NCBI RefSeq assembly: GCF_012767755.2
Contig: NZ_AP023189.1
Coordinates: 5,706,001-5,770,000, forward strand
Reading direction: 5' to 3'
Length of the DNA stretch: 64,000 nucleotides
Source: Pseudomonas tohonis
GTDB lineage: Bacteria; Pseudomonadota; Gammaproteobacteria; Pseudomonadales; Pseudomonadaceae
Shown here: in pieces, positions 1 through 8,404 of the stretch
Position numbering within the stretch: the first letter of the stretch is position 1
How the letters are laid out: each line of letters opens with the position of its first letter
Translations under genes and position numbers: made by a program
The notes under the pieces: generated by a model
What the model saw: only the letters and a program-made list of their open reading frames with translations
Told to the model about the DNA's origin: nothing
Database searches by the model: none

Positions 1-1
1 C

Positions 2-70
2 TCGACCAACCAGCCGCTACCGGAAAACGGCGCGCTGGGCGAGGAAGTGATCATCGACTCGGATCACTGA
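2..70 (+). CDS. 3' end of an unidentified protein gene (truncated by window edge)
   Basis: The last 22 codons of a rightward gene are present, ending in TGA at 68-70. The tail is hydrophilic and acidic, ending ...GEEVIIDSDH. Its stop overlaps the stop of the leftward phuW gene by 7 bases, so the two genes converge. In PAO1 the gene beyond phuW is, as I remember it, the cAMP-binding protein gene cbpA, but 22 residues are too few to name this one. The frame is supported only by its codon composition and the clean stop. Confidence 0.5.
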   Translation, partial: STNQPLPENGALGEEVIIDSDH

Positions 71-960
71 GCCGCCTTCATCTGCTCGCGCAGCTCGGCG
101 CAGTGATCCCTGGCCGGCAGCGCGGCGGTGTACCAGACGTAGTCGGCAGTCCCCGGCTCCACGGTCTTGCCGGCCTCGGCGAGGATCAGCACCGCACTGC
201 CCTCCCCCGCACCGAGATCGGCCAGGTGCAGCGGCACGCCCAGGTCGCGGCGTACGTGGAAGGCCCCGGCGAACAGCAGCGCCGGTTGCGGGGCGGCCAG
301 CAGGCGCTCGGCCATGCGCCGGTCGCGTTGCTGCTGCACGGCGAGCATGGCCGGGAACTGGCTCTCCGGCAGCAGACCGCAATGGGACTCGCGGATTTGC
401 TCGCGCAAGGCGCCCTGGACGGTGGCCGTGGTCGAGGCCCGGCCACTCAGTGCCGGCTGCTCGCCATAGATGCGCATGATCTCGCTGCGATCCAGGTTCG
501 CCGCCAGCAGCGGGTAAGGCTGCTCCAGCGCATGACGGACGATCGGGCCGTACAGCGCCCAGTCCCAGTTCTTCTGCCAGGCCAGCGCGCTTTCCAGCTC
601 ACCCTCGCCGGCGCCGGAGCGGATGCGTGCGTGCACGGCATCCACCTTGGCCTGCTGGTCGGGGTTGAGCATCTCCAGCAGCAGGCTGCCCTGGCTGCGG
701 CGGCTCTCCAGCGCCTGCAGGAGCCAGAGCTGCAGGGCATGGTGGTCGGGATTGTCGTGCTGCTCGCCGATCAGCACGCGCGGCGCCGCGGCGAGGCGGT
801 CGAGCAATTGCCGGGGGCTCAGGGTCTGGCCACTGCGCAGGTCGCGGATGACACCGAGATCGGCATGCTGGCGGGCCTCCGGGCTCTGCCACTGCGGCAA
901 GGGCGGGGCGGACTGGCAAGCCGCCAAGGAAGCGATGACGAGCAGTAGAAGCAGGCGCAT
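64..960 (-). CDS. phuW: PhuW, ChaN-family (DUF399) haem-uptake lipoprotein
   Basis: 298 aa. The N-terminus MRLLLLLVIASLAAC is a lipoprotein signal with a lipobox ending at Cys15, so the mature protein is expected to be membrane-anchored. The body resembles the ChaN/Haem_bd_uptake family (iron-regulated lipoproteins that bind haem), with the early LIGEQHDNPDHHALQ stretch typical of the family and a later FAGAFHVRRDLGVPLHL segment. It is the last gene of the leftward tonB-phuSTUV-phuW operon, starting 21 bases after the phuV stop. Position and family match phuW of P. aeruginosa. Its biochemical role is less settled than that of the transport genes, and haem binding here is inferred from family. 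Confidence 0.85.
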   Translation of the reverse strand: MRLLLLLVIASLAACQSAPPLPQWQSPEARQHADLGVIRDLRSGQTLSPRQLLDRLAAAPRVLIGEQHDNPDHHALQLWLLQALESRRSQGSLLLEMLNPDQQAKVDAVHARIRSGAGEGELESALAWQKNWDWALYGPIVRHALEQPYPLLAANLDRSEIMRIYGEQPALSGRASTTATVQGALREQIRESHCGLLPESQFPAMLAVQQQRDRRMAERLLAAPQPALLFAGAFHVRRDLGVPLHLADLGAGEGSAVLILAEAGKTVEPGTADYVWYTAALPARDHCAELREQMKAAQ

Positions 961-981
961 GGATGGACTCCTCGGGTTCGT

Positions 982-1749
982 TCAGCGCGCGACGATCAGT
1001 GGATGCCCGCGTTCCGGGTGGCGCTGCACCAGCACGTCGAGGCCGAACACGGCCTTCAGCGGCTCGGGTTGCAGCACCTCGTCGGGCGAGCCCAGCACAT
1101 GGGGGCGCCCGTCGCAGAGCAGCAGCAGGCGGTCGCAGTAGCGCGCCGCCAGGTTCAGGTCATGGAGGATCACCAGCACCGCCGCGCCGCGCCCGGCGAA
1201 ATCACGCACCGCTTGCAGGGTGGTGTGCTGGTGCAGGGGGTCGAGCATCGAGGTGGGCTCGTCCAGCAGCAGGTTCTGCCCCTGGGCGCCCGGCCACAGT
1301 TGCGCCAGCACCCGCGCCAGGTGCACGCGCTGGCGCTCGCCGCCGGACAGCGCGAGGTAGCTGCGCCCGGCCAGGTGCGCGGCATCGGCCGCCTCCAGGG
1401 CCTCAGCGATGATCTCGGCATCCCGCACCCGCCCCGTCGCGTGGGGCAGGCGGCCCATGCCGACCACTTCCTCGACACGGAAGCCGAAGCTCAGAGTGGA
1501 GCTCTGCGGCAGCACTGCCAGGCGCTGGGCGCGCTGCGGGCCGGTCCATTCGGCGAGCGGGCGGTTCTCCAGGCCGACATGGCCGGCGGCCAGGGCCAGC
1601 TCGCCGCTCAATGCGCCGAGCAGGGTGCTCTTGCCCGCGCCGTTGGGGCCGAGCACACCGAGCACCTCGCCAGGGCGCAGCTCCAGGTCCACGCCCGCCA
1701 GCACCACGGTGCTGCCACGGTGCACTTCCAGCTGTTCGACACGCAGCAT
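982..1749 (-). CDS. phuV: PhuV, haem ABC transporter ATP-binding protein
   Basis: 255 aa ATPase that should power haem import by the PhuT-PhuU-PhuV transporter at the inner membrane. Walker A is GPNGAGKST near residue 35, the ABC signature is [13 protein letters not shown], and Walker B is [11 protein letters not shown] followed by a switch histidine in [13 protein letters not shown]. The ATG at 1747-1749 shares one base with the phuU stop codon (TGATG), which implies translational coupling and decides the start. It belongs to the HmuV subfamily. Length and motifs are complete, with no sign of decay. Confidence 0.95.
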   Translation of the reverse strand: MLRVEQLEVHRGSTVVLAGVDLELRPGEVLGVLGPNGAGKSTLLGALSGELALAAGHVGLENRPLAEWTGPQRAQRLAVLPQSSTLSFGFRVEEVVGMGRLPHATGRVRDAEIIAEALEAADAAHLAGRSYLALSGGERQRVHLARVLAQLWPGAQGQNLLLDEPTSMLDPLHQHTTLQAVRDFAGRGAAVLVILHDLNLAARYCDRLLLLCDGRPHVLGSPDEVLQPEPLKAVFGLDVLVQRHPERGHPLIVAR

Positions 1750-2786
1750 CAGTGACGCCCCCGCAGCAGCAGATAAAGGAAGAAGGGCGCGCCGATCAGC
1801 GCGGTGACGATGCCGATGGGCATCTCCGCCGGCGCCAGCACCAGGCGCGCGGCCAGGTCGGCGAACAGCAGCAGGCTGGCACCGGCCAGTGCCGAGGCCG
1901 GCAGGAGGACGCGGTGGTCCGGGCCCGCTACCAGGCGCACCAGGTGCGGCACCACCAGGCCGATGAAGCCGATCAGGCCCGCAGCGGCCACCGCGGCGCC
2001 GACGCCCAGCGCCGTGCACAGCACCAGCTCGCGCTTGAGCTTCTCCACCTCGAAGCCCAGGTGGCGCGCTTCGGACTCGCCCAGCAGCAGCGCGTTGAGG
2101 GCCCTGGCCCGACGCGGCAACCACAGCGCCACCGCCCCGGTGATCAGCAGCAGCGGCCACAGCCGTGCATAGCTGGCACCGTTGAGGCTGCCCAGGTTCC
2201 AGAAAGTCAGGGTGCGCAGGGTGGCGTCGTCCGCGAGGTAGGTGAACAGGCCGATGCAGGCGAAGGCCAGGGCGTTGAGGGCGATGCCGGCGAGCAGCAT
2301 GGTCACCACGCTGGTCTGCCCGTCGCGCCGGCCGAGGCGGTAGACCAGCGCCGTCACCCCCAGGCCCCCGGCGAAGGCGCAGGCGGATAGCAGGTAAGGC
2401 GCGATGTTCTCCGACAGCCCGCCGATGGCCGCGCCACCGACGATGGCCACTGCCGCGCCCAGGGCTGCACCGCTGGAGACGCCGACCAGGCCGGGGTCCG
2501 CCAGCGGGTTGCGGAACAGGCCCTGCATGGCCACGCCGGACAGCGCCAGCACCGCGCCGACGGCAAGGCCCAGCAGGGTGCGCGGCAGGCGGATCTGCCC
2601 GAGGATCAGCTCGGCCTGTTCCAGGCCTTCGGGTGCGAGCGGCATACCCGCCAGGCGCAGGGCAGCGCGCAGGGTGTCGCCCAGGGGCAGGCTCACCGGG
2701 CCGAGGGCCAGGGACAGCCAGAGGGCGAGCGCGAGCAAGGCACCCAGGGCGATGAACAGGGGGCGCGAATGTACAGCTGGAGTCAT
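1749..2786 (-). CDS. phuU: PhuU, haem ABC transporter permease
   Basis: 345 aa FecCD-family inner-membrane permease with about ten hydrophobic segments spread over its length, the usual number for BtuC/HmuU-type transporters. The cytoplasmic loop [19 protein letters not shown] (about residues 225-245) corresponds to the coupling region that contacts the ATPase. The ATG at 2784-2786 overlaps the phuT stop by 4 bases, and the stop overlaps the phuV start by 1 base, so phuTUV form a tightly coupled unit. Family: haem/hemin import in the HmuTUV/PhuTUV set. Confidence 0.95.
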   Translation of the reverse strand: MTPAVHSRPLFIALGALLALALWLSLALGPVSLPLGDTLRAALRLAGMPLAPEGLEQAELILGQIRLPRTLLGLAVGAVLALSGVAMQGLFRNPLADPGLVGVSSGAALGAAVAIVGGAAIGGLSENIAPYLLSACAFAGGLGVTALVYRLGRRDGQTSVVTMLLAGIALNALAFACIGLFTYLADDATLRTLTFWNLGSLNGASYARLWPLLLITGAVALWLPRRARALNALLLGESEARHLGFEVEKLKRELVLCTALGVGAAVAAAGLIGFIGLVVPHLVRLVAGPDHRVLLPASALAGASLLLFADLAARLVLAPAEMPIGIVTALIGAPFFLYLLLRGRH

Positions 2787-3682
2787 GGCTGGTTCTGGCT
2801 ATTGGCGATCAGGGCCGGTGCCTGAGGATAAAAGCCCGCGGACAGCGCGGCCACCCCATCCGGCAGGCGCGGGCCGAGGCCGCCGACCAGCAGGGTCGGG
2901 TCCAGCGGCAGCAGGCGGCCCTGCTTGCCGGCGCGGGTCATGGCCAGCGCGGGGTTCTGCTTGAGCAGTGCGGCCTTGGCTTCCTCACCCTCCAGGCGGC
3001 GGTCGGCGAACACCACCACGTCCGGGTCCAGCGCTGCCAGCGCCTCGCTGGAAATGGCCTTGTAGCCGAGGTGATCGGTGATGTTCCGGCCACCGGCCTG
3101 CTCGATGATCCAGGCGGCGGCGGTATCCTTGCCGGCGGCCATGGGGCTGCTGCCGGCATGGCCGAGCAGCAGCAGGACGCGCGGCGCCTCGTGGGTGCGC
3201 CGGGTCTCGGCGACCCACCTGGCCTGCCGCTCGAAGCGCTGGCTGTAGTCGGCGAAGACCCGCCGAGCGCGGGCCTCGTCGCCCAGCAGGCCGCCGATCA
3301 GCCTGAGGTTCATCTCCAGCACCGGCAGCTCGGCCCTGGAGGGCAGCGACTCGATGCGCACGCCGGCCGCCTTGACCTGGTCGATCACCGGCGGCGGGCC
3401 CATTTCCTCGGTGCCCAGCAGCAGGTCCGGGCGCAGCGAGAGGATGCCCTCGGCCGCCAGCTGGCGCTGGTAGCCGATGCTCGGTAGCGACTTCAGCGAG
3501 GTGGGGTGGAGGCTGGTGGTGTCGACGCCCACCAGCTTGCTCTCGCCACCCAGCGCCACCACCCATTCGCTGAGGGAACCCCCAGCGCTCACCCAGCGTT
3601 GCGGCAACGGATCGGCGGCCAGCGCCGCATGGTTCAGGAACAGACCGGCGCACAGGCCGGCAAGGGAAACAGCGACACGCAT
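2783..3682 (-). CDS. phuT: PhuT, periplasmic haem-binding protein
   Basis: 299 aa with a cleavable signal peptide ([22 protein letters not shown], cleavage near residue 22). It is a cluster-A/class III periplasmic binding protein of the HmuT family that carries haem from the receptor to PhuUV. The sequence [20 protein letters not shown] places a tyrosine at residue 71, the same position as the haem-ligating Tyr71 reported for PhuT of P. aeruginosa. The gene lies 86 bases downstream of phuS, and this gap holds a strong stem-loop (listed separately). The 4-base overlap with phuU supports coupled translation. Confidence 0.95.
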   Translation of the reverse strand: MRVAVSLAGLCAGLFLNHAALAADPLPQRWVSAGGSLSEWVVALGGESKLVGVDTTSLHPTSLKSLPSIGYQRQLAAEGILSLRPDLLLGTEEMGPPPVIDQVKAAGVRIESLPSRAELPVLEMNLRLIGGLLGDEARARRVFADYSQRFERQARWVAETRRTHEAPRVLLLLGHAGSSPMAAGKDTAAAWIIEQAGGRNITDHLGYKAISSEALAALDPDVVVFADRRLEGEEAKAALLKQNPALAMTRAGKQGRLLPLDPTLLVGGLGPRLPDGVAALSAGFYPQAPALIANSQNQP

Positions 3683-3710
3683 CCTGGGACTCCTCGGGAT
3701 TCAGGCGGAA

Positions 3711-3737
3711 CGACGCCCCGGCATCGGCGGGGCGTCG
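3711..3737 (-). other. Stem-loop in the phuS-phuT gap
   Basis: A perfect 10-bp inverted repeat (CGACGCCCCG at 3711-3720 and CGGGGCGTCG at 3728-3737) with a 7-base loop lies between the phuS stop and the phuT start. No T-tract follows on the coding (minus) strand, so it is not a standard Rho-independent terminator. It could be an mRNA-stabilising or processing hairpin that sets different levels of PhuS and PhuTUVW. That role is inference. Confidence 0.6.
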
Positions 3738-3768
3738 CGGTGATCGGGGCGGTGCGACCGGCCTGGCG

Positions 3769-4833
3769 TCAGAGCGCCGGGGCGCTCTCGGCCAGGGCGC
3801 GCCAGTCTTCACGCTCGGGGATGCCCGGCTTGCGCGCGCCGAACAGTTGCAGCACCAGCTCGCCCTCGGCATCGAAGGCTTCCCAGCTGGTGATCACGCC
3901 GTCGCTGCTGGGCTTGCGCACGCGCCACAGCTCGGTCACGCCCGGGGTCTTCAGGTGCAGGTTGAACTCGGGGTCGAGCACGTTGAACCAGGTGTCCATC
4001 CATTTCAGATTCTGCACCGGGCCGCTGTGGATCTGGATGCAATGGCGGTTGCCGACGAACACCATGATGGGGATCTGCTTCTCGCCCGCCGCCTCCAGCA
4101 GGCGCGGCAGTTGGGCGGTGTCCAGCTGCTCGGCCCACTCGCTGCCGGCCAGGCGCAGGGCCTGGGTGCGGGCCGCGCCATGCTTCTTCAGCAGGGCGAA
4201 GAAGTGGTGGGTGTCCTTGAGGGCGGACCAGCCTTCACGCAGCCCGGCGACGTCGATCTCGGCATCGGGTTTGACCGGCTCGGCGACGGGCAGCGGCTGC
4301 AGGTCCAGCTCGGCGCTCTGCTCCTCGGCACGGAAGCGCTCCACCAGCGGCGCCCAGGCGGCGACTTCGCTGCGCTCGGTGAGGAACACCTTGTGCACGG
4401 CCACGCCCTGCCTGTCGAAGATCTGGATGCTGCGCTGGGTGCCGCGCGGGGTTTCCTCGGCCACGGCGAACACACTGGACCAGCCACCGAGGAACAGGCG
4501 CAGGTCGATGTCGGCGGACACCACCAGGCCCATCTGCCCGTTGGCCATCACCGACACCTCGCGGTACACGCCCTTGCGCTCGTGCACGCAATGCTCGTTG
4601 CGGGTCAGCGCCATGATGTGGCCCAGCTCGCCCAGGGCGGGCAGCAGGGTCGCCCACTCGGGGCGCAGGCGCACGGCGTCCACGCCCAGGCGGCTCGCGG
4701 TGAGCTCGCCCTCGCTCACGGCCAGCCGCTCGGCGGCGTCGCGGGCACGCAGGCGCGGCTCTTCGCCACGCAGGTCCTGCCAGGCCCGGTAGAGCGCAGG
4801 GGCGGAATTGGCGGTCTGGGTCTCGGCAGTCAT
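3769..4833 (-). CDS. phuS: PhuS, cytoplasmic haem-binding/delivery protein
   Basis: 354 aa, the same length as PhuS of P. aeruginosa. It is built of two HemS/ChuS-like repeats (about residues 10-175 and 195-345). The sequence LKDTHHFFALLKKHG puts a histidine pair at residues 209-210, matching the known PhuS haem ligand His209 and its alternative His210. PhuS accepts incoming haem and passes it to haem oxygenase; no haem oxygenase gene is adjacent here. The ATG at 4831-4833 is chosen because it aligns with the family and follows a GGAGTGAG ribosome-binding site. It starts 19 bases after the tonB stop, so the two genes should be co-transcribed. Confidence 0.95.
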   Translation of the reverse strand: MTAETQTANSAPALYRAWQDLRGEEPRLRARDAAERLAVSEGELTASRLGVDAVRLRPEWATLLPALGELGHIMALTRNEHCVHERKGVYREVSVMANGQMGLVVSADIDLRLFLGGWSSVFAVAEETPRGTQRSIQIFDRQGVAVHKVFLTERSEVAAWAPLVERFRAEEQSAELDLQPLPVAEPVKPDAEIDVAGLREGWSALKDTHHFFALLKKHGAARTQALRLAGSEWAEQLDTAQLPRLLEAAGEKQIPIMVFVGNRHCIQIHSGPVQNLKWMDTWFNVLDPEFNLHLKTPGVTELWRVRKPSSDGVITSWEAFDAEGELVLQLFGARKPGIPEREDWRALAESAPAL

Positions 4834-4852
4834 GGGTCTCACTCCTTCAGGA

Positions 4853-5581
4853 TCAACGGCTCGCCGTAAGGGCGAATTCAATGGGTATTCTCACGCGGCT
4901 CGGCACCGGCTCGCCGTCCTGGACCTCAGGACGGAAGCGCCAGCTGGCGACCGCCTTCATGGCCGCTTCGTCGAGGCTTTCGATGCCCGACGAGCGCAGC
5001 AATTTCATGTCACGCAACCCGCCGCGCTCATCCAGGCGCACCTCCACCAGGACCACGCCCTGCTGGTTGCGTCGGCGCGCCTGGGCCGGGTAGATCGGCG
5101 GCCTGGGCGGAACGAGGAAGGACGGCTGGTCACTGACCACCTCGGCCTTCGGCAGCCTGGCGGCGACGGCGACCGGCTGGCTCGCCAGCGCCGGCGGGGC
5201 CGTGCTGGGCACCGGCGCTGCGGCCTTCGCCACGCTCGGCACGGTGCCGGGCCGAGGTTGCGGGCGCGGCTGTGGCCTGGGCTCGCGGCGGGCGAGCTTG
5301 GCGGCGGGCGCTTCCGGGCTCGCCAGGCGCGGCTTGACGGCAACGGGCCTGGCTTCCACGACGGGGCGGCTCTCCGGTTCCACCTTGCGGGGCGGCGGTG
5401 CCGCGAGCAACACCGGCTCGGCCGCGGCCGCTGCAGGCTCGACGAGACCGACCAGGTGCACCACCTCCGCCCGGAGCTCTCCCCGGGCAATGGCGGGCTC
5501 CGCCCGCAGGTCGTGCAGGAGCCATGCGAGCCCCGCATGCGCGACGAGCGACAGGGCGAGGCAAAGTGGAAGACGTGGCAT
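4853..5581 (-). CDS. TonB-family energy transducer at the head of the phu operon
   Basis: 242 aa. One N-terminal membrane anchor (about residues 4-21) is followed by a long proline- and basic-rich periplasmic spacer including an RPQPRPQPRP run, then a C-terminal TonB domain (about residues 160-240) with RPPIYPAQARRR, GVVLVEVRLDERG and ASWRFRPEV. It should couple proton-motive force to outer-membrane receptors, most plausibly the divergently transcribed PhuR. No exbB or exbD is adjacent, so it would have to share ExbBD encoded elsewhere. The ATG at 5579-5581 follows GGGGCAGAAA; a TTG four codons upstream is also open. As I remember it, the PAO1 phu locus has no tonB here. Several TonB paralogues exist in pseudomonads, so no gene symbol is given. 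Confidence 0.88.
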   Translation of the reverse strand: MPRLPLCLALSLVAHAGLAWLLHDLRAEPAIARGELRAEVVHLVGLVEPAAAAAEPVLLAAPPPRKVEPESRPVVEARPVAVKPRLASPEAPAAKLARREPRPQPRPQPRPGTVPSVAKAAAPVPSTAPPALASQPVAVAARLPKAEVVSDQPSFLVPPRPPIYPAQARRRNQQGVVLVEVRLDERGGLRDMKLLRSSGIESLDEAAMKAVASWRFRPEVQDGEPVPSRVRIPIEFALTASR

Positions 5582-5600
5582 TTTCTGCCCCAATTACCTA

Positions 5601-5634
5601 AATGCAAATCCATTTGATAATTGTTTGCATTTGC
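5601..5634. promoter_or_regulatory. Candidate Fur box between tonB and phuR
   Basis: The 19-base stretch GATAATTGTTTGCATTTGC (5616-5634) resembles the Fur consensus, and a larger inverted repeat AATGCAAA (5601-5608) / TTTGCATT (5624-5631) surrounds it. It covers the leftward promoter and a possible rightward phuR promoter (TTTGCA 5625-5630, TTATGT 5647-5652). Iron-dependent repression of both arms is expected from what is known of phu loci. The local base composition is AT-rich against a GC-rich genome. Confidence 0.6.
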
Positions 5635-5641
5635 CTGTCAA
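5614..5641 (-). promoter_or_regulatory. Candidate promoter of the tonB-phuSTUVW operon
   Basis: On the minus strand a perfect -35 TTGACA (plus-strand 5636-5641) lies 16 bases from a -10 TATCAA (5614-5619). Transcription would start near 5607, giving a leader of about 26 bases before the tonB ATG. The Fur-box-like palindrome lies between and over these elements. The call rests on sequence only. Confidence 0.6.
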
Positions 5642-5813
5642 CGTCATTATGTTTTGCGCCGATGCCAATCTGCGATCACCAGAGAGGCCGGCGAAAAGCG
5701 ATGGTCGGGATGACCCTCCGCAAAGGCACCCGTGGCATGACGCCCGTGGCTGGTAGCCACGCCAGAAGTGCCTGGCCGGTCCCTGGTTGCGCCTTGAACC
5801 CGGGAGTCCATCC

Positions 5814-8006
5814 ATGCCGCTTCGCCCCCCCTTCGCCCGCCGCCCCTGGCTGGCCCTGCTGCTTCTGTCGCCCTCCATCGCCCTGGCGGCGGAAAGGACC
5901 GCGACCCAGTTCGACACCGTCACCGTGACCGCCACCCGTAGCGAGCAGACCCTCGATGAAGTGCCGAACACGGTGTCGGTGATGACCGAACGCGAGATCG
6001 ACCAGAAGAACGTGAAGAACATCCAGGACCTGGTGCGCTACGAGCCGGGCGTGTCGGTCGGCGGAACAGGCAGCCGCTTCGGCCTGTCCGGCTTCACCAT
6101 CCGGGGCATCGGCGGCAACCGCGTGCTGACACAGGTGGACGGCGTGAGCATGCCGGATACCTTCTCCTTTGGTGGCTTCCTCAGTGCGCAGCGCGACTAC
6201 GTGGACCCGGACACCCTCAAGCAGGTGGAGATCATCCGCGGCCCGGCCAGCTCGCTGTACGGCAGCGATGCCATCGGCGGTGCGGTGAGCTTCCTCACCA
6301 AGGATGCGGCGGACTACCTGGATGAAGGCGATGACGCCTACGCCCGCCTGAAGACCGGCTACGACGGCTCCGACGACAGCTGGCTGCGCAGCACCACCCT
6401 CGCCGCCCGCCAGGGCGACCTCGACGGCCTGGTGCACATCGGCCGCCGTACCGGCCAGGCACTGGATACCCAGGGTGGCACCGGCGGCATCGGCGCGACC
6501 CGCGAGAAAGCCAACCCGCTCGACTACACCACCGACAACCTGCTCACCAAGCTCGGCTGGAACTACGCCGAGGGCCAGCGCCTGCAGCTGACCTACGAGC
6601 GCTACCAGGACGACACCGACACCCGGGTGCTGAGCAACTACAGCAACACCGCCACCATCCGCACCCAGGACGCGCGCGACAGCGTCGACCGCGAGCGCTA
6701 TTCGCTGCTGCACACCCTGCAACTGGACAGCCCGCTGGCGGACAACCTGCAGAACCAGCTCAGCTACCAGGACAGCCAGACCCGCCAGCGCACCTACGAG
6801 AACCGTGTCGTCAGCGGCTCGCCTCGCTTGCGCACCCGCGACTCCCACTACGAGGAGAAGCTCTGGGTGCTCAACACCAAGCTGGACAAGTCCTTCAGCA
6901 TCGCCGACAGCCAGCACACCCTGGTCTACGGCACCGACCTCAAGCGCCTGAAGAACGCCGACCTGCGCGAAGGCGGCGAGACCGTCATCGCCACCGGGGT
7001 CAACACACCGGTGCTGCCGACCAGCGACTTCCCGGACCCGACCACCAGCGAGTACGCGGCCTTCATCCAGGACAACATCGAGATCGGCCGCTGGACCCTG
7101 CTGCCGGGCCTGCGCTACGACTACTACGCGATGAAGCCCCACGCCACCACGCGCTACCTCAACAGCCAGGCGACCGACGCCAGCCCGAGCGACTTCACCG
7201 ACTCGGCCGTATCGCCCAAGTTCGGCGTGACCTACCAGGTCGACGACCAGCACAGCGTCTACGGCCAGTACGCCGCCGGCTTCCGCGCCCCGCAGGCGAT
7301 CGAGATCTTCGGCGAGTTCGTCAACCCGGGCATGTACCGCACCCTGGCCAACACCAACCTCAAGGCCGAGACCAGCGACAGCTTCGAACTGGGCCTGCGC
7401 GGCAAGTACGAGATCGGCAGCTTCGGCGCCGCGCTGTTCTACAACCGCTACGACGACTTCATCGAGCAGGTGTCCCGCCCCTCCAGCGTGCCGGGCTTCC
7501 CCTTCGGCGAGTTCCAGTACGTCAACCGCGACCGGGTGACCATCCGCGGCTTCGAGGCCAAGGGCGAGCTCTTCCTCGACAAGCTCGGCATGCCGGCCGG
7601 CTGGCGCGCCATGAGCTCGGTCGCCTACGCACGCGGCAAGGACGAGGGCACCGGCCAGCCGATCAACAGCGTCGACCCGCTCAAGGGCGTCTTCGGCCTG
7701 GGTTATGCGCAACCCAACGGCAAGTTCGGCGGCGACCTGAGCTGGACCCTGGTGGCGGCCAAGGAGCGCATCGATCGCACCCAGACCGCCGGCCAGTACC
7801 AGCCCTCGGGCTACGGCCTGCTGGACCTGAACGGCTGGTGGCAGGTCACCGAGGCGTTCTCGGTCAACGCCGGCCTGTTCAACCTCACCGATAAGGACTA
7901 CTGGCAGTGGGGCGATGTGCGCGGGCTGACCGAGAACAGCCCCAGCCTGCAGCGCTACACCCAGCCGGGCCGCCATGCGGCGGTCAACCTGATCTGGGAG
8001 ATCTGA
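5814..8006 (+). CDS. phuR: PhuR, TonB-dependent outer-membrane haem/haemoglobin receptor
   Basis: 730 aa. A signal peptide ends near AALA-ERTATQ (about residue 27), a TonB box-like stretch FDTVTVTATRSEQ follows, then the plug domain (about 40-160, with GPASSLYGSDAIGG) and a 22-strand barrel ending in the aromatic C-terminus VNLIWEI. Haem receptors carry FRAP and NPNL motifs; here FRAP is intact and the second motif reads NTNL. Between them there is a tyrosine (NPGMYRT) but no histidine, consistent with the Tyr-type ligation described for PhuR rather than the His of HemR-type receptors. ATG 5814 follows GGGAG with good spacing. The gene is divergent from tonB-phuSTUVW and shares its regulatory region. 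Confidence 0.93.
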   Translation: MPLRPPFARRPWLALLLLSPSIALAAERTATQFDTVTVTATRSEQTLDEVPNTVSVMTEREIDQKNVKNIQDLVRYEPGVSVGGTGSRFGLSGFTIRGIGGNRVLTQVDGVSMPDTFSFGGFLSAQRDYVDPDTLKQVEIIRGPASSLYGSDAIGGAVSFLTKDAADYLDEGDDAYARLKTGYDGSDDSWLRSTTLAARQGDLDGLVHIGRRTGQALDTQGGTGGIGATREKANPLDYTTDNLLTKLGWNYAEGQRLQLTYERYQDDTDTRVLSNYSNTATIRTQDARDSVDRERYSLLHTLQLDSPLADNLQNQLSYQDSQTRQRTYENRVVSGSPRLRTRDSHYEEKLWVLNTKLDKSFSIADSQHTLVYGTDLKRLKNADLREGGETVIATGVNTPVLPTSDFPDPTTSEYAAFIQDNIEIGRWTLLPGLRYDYYAMKPHATTRYLNSQATDASPSDFTDSAVSPKFGVTYQVDDQHSVYGQYAAGFRAPQAIEIFGEFVNPGMYRTLANTNLKAETSDSFELGLRGKYEIGSFGAALFYNRYDDFIEQVSRPSSVPGFPFGEFQYVNRDRVTIRGFEAKGELFLDKLGMPAGWRAMSSVAYARGKDEGTGQPINSVDPLKGVFGLGYAQPNGKFGGDLSWTLVAAKERIDRTQTAGQYQPSGYGLLDLNGWWQVTEAFSVNAGLFNLTDKDYWQWGDVRGLTENSPSLQRYTQPGRHAAVNLIWEI

Positions 8007-8035
8007 GCCTTTTCAGCGCAGGGACGCGCACCCTC

Positions 8036-8063
8036 TTGGCAATCCACGGCGGCACGGGATAAT
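8036..8063 (+). promoter_or_regulatory. Candidate sigma70 promoter of the Rieske-protein gene
   Basis: TTGGCA (8036-8041), a 16-base spacer and GATAAT (8058-8063) sit 24 bases before the start codon at 8087. This suggests that the small gene has its own promoter and is not only read through from phuR. Confidence 0.5.
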
Positions 8064-8086
8064 GCCCGCCTGCCGTGGAGACGCCG

Positions 8087-8404
8087 ATGATCCTGCTATG
8101 CCGCCCCGACGAGTTGGCCGAAGGCCAGAGCCGCGGCTTTCTGATCGATGACCTGAAGCTGCTGCTGGTGCGCCGGGAGGGCCGGGTCCATGCCTACGAG
8201 AACCGCTGCCCGCACCGGGGCATTCCCCTGGAATGGCAGCCGGACCGTTTCCTCGACGACAGCGGCAGCCTGATCCAGTGCGCCACCCACGGTGCGCTGT
8301 TCCTCATCGAATCCGGTGAGTGCGTGGCCGGGCCTTGTGCCGGGGAGTCCCTGCGACCGCTGGACTGCCGCGAGGACGATCGCGGCATCTGGCTGCTCGC
8401 CTAA
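8087..8404 (+). CDS. Small Rieske [2Fe-2S] ferredoxin-like protein
   Basis: 105 aa single-domain Rieske protein. The cluster ligands are Cys41-Pro-His43 (RCPHRG) and Cys65-x2-His68 (CATHGALF), the classical C-x-H / C-x2-H pattern, so it should bind a [2Fe-2S] cluster and act in electron transfer. ATG 8087 is preferred over an in-frame GTG at 8075 because GGAG lies 6 bases before it. The gene follows phuR by 80 bases and carries its own promoter-like sequence. Its stop overlaps that of the convergent sfsA by about 4 bases. The redox partner is unknown, and proximity to haem uptake may be coincidental. Confidence 0.85.
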   Translation: MILLCRPDELAEGQSRGFLIDDLKLLLVRREGRVHAYENRCPHRGIPLEWQPDRFLDDSGSLIQCATHGALFLIESGECVAGPCAGESLRPLDCREDDRGIWLLA

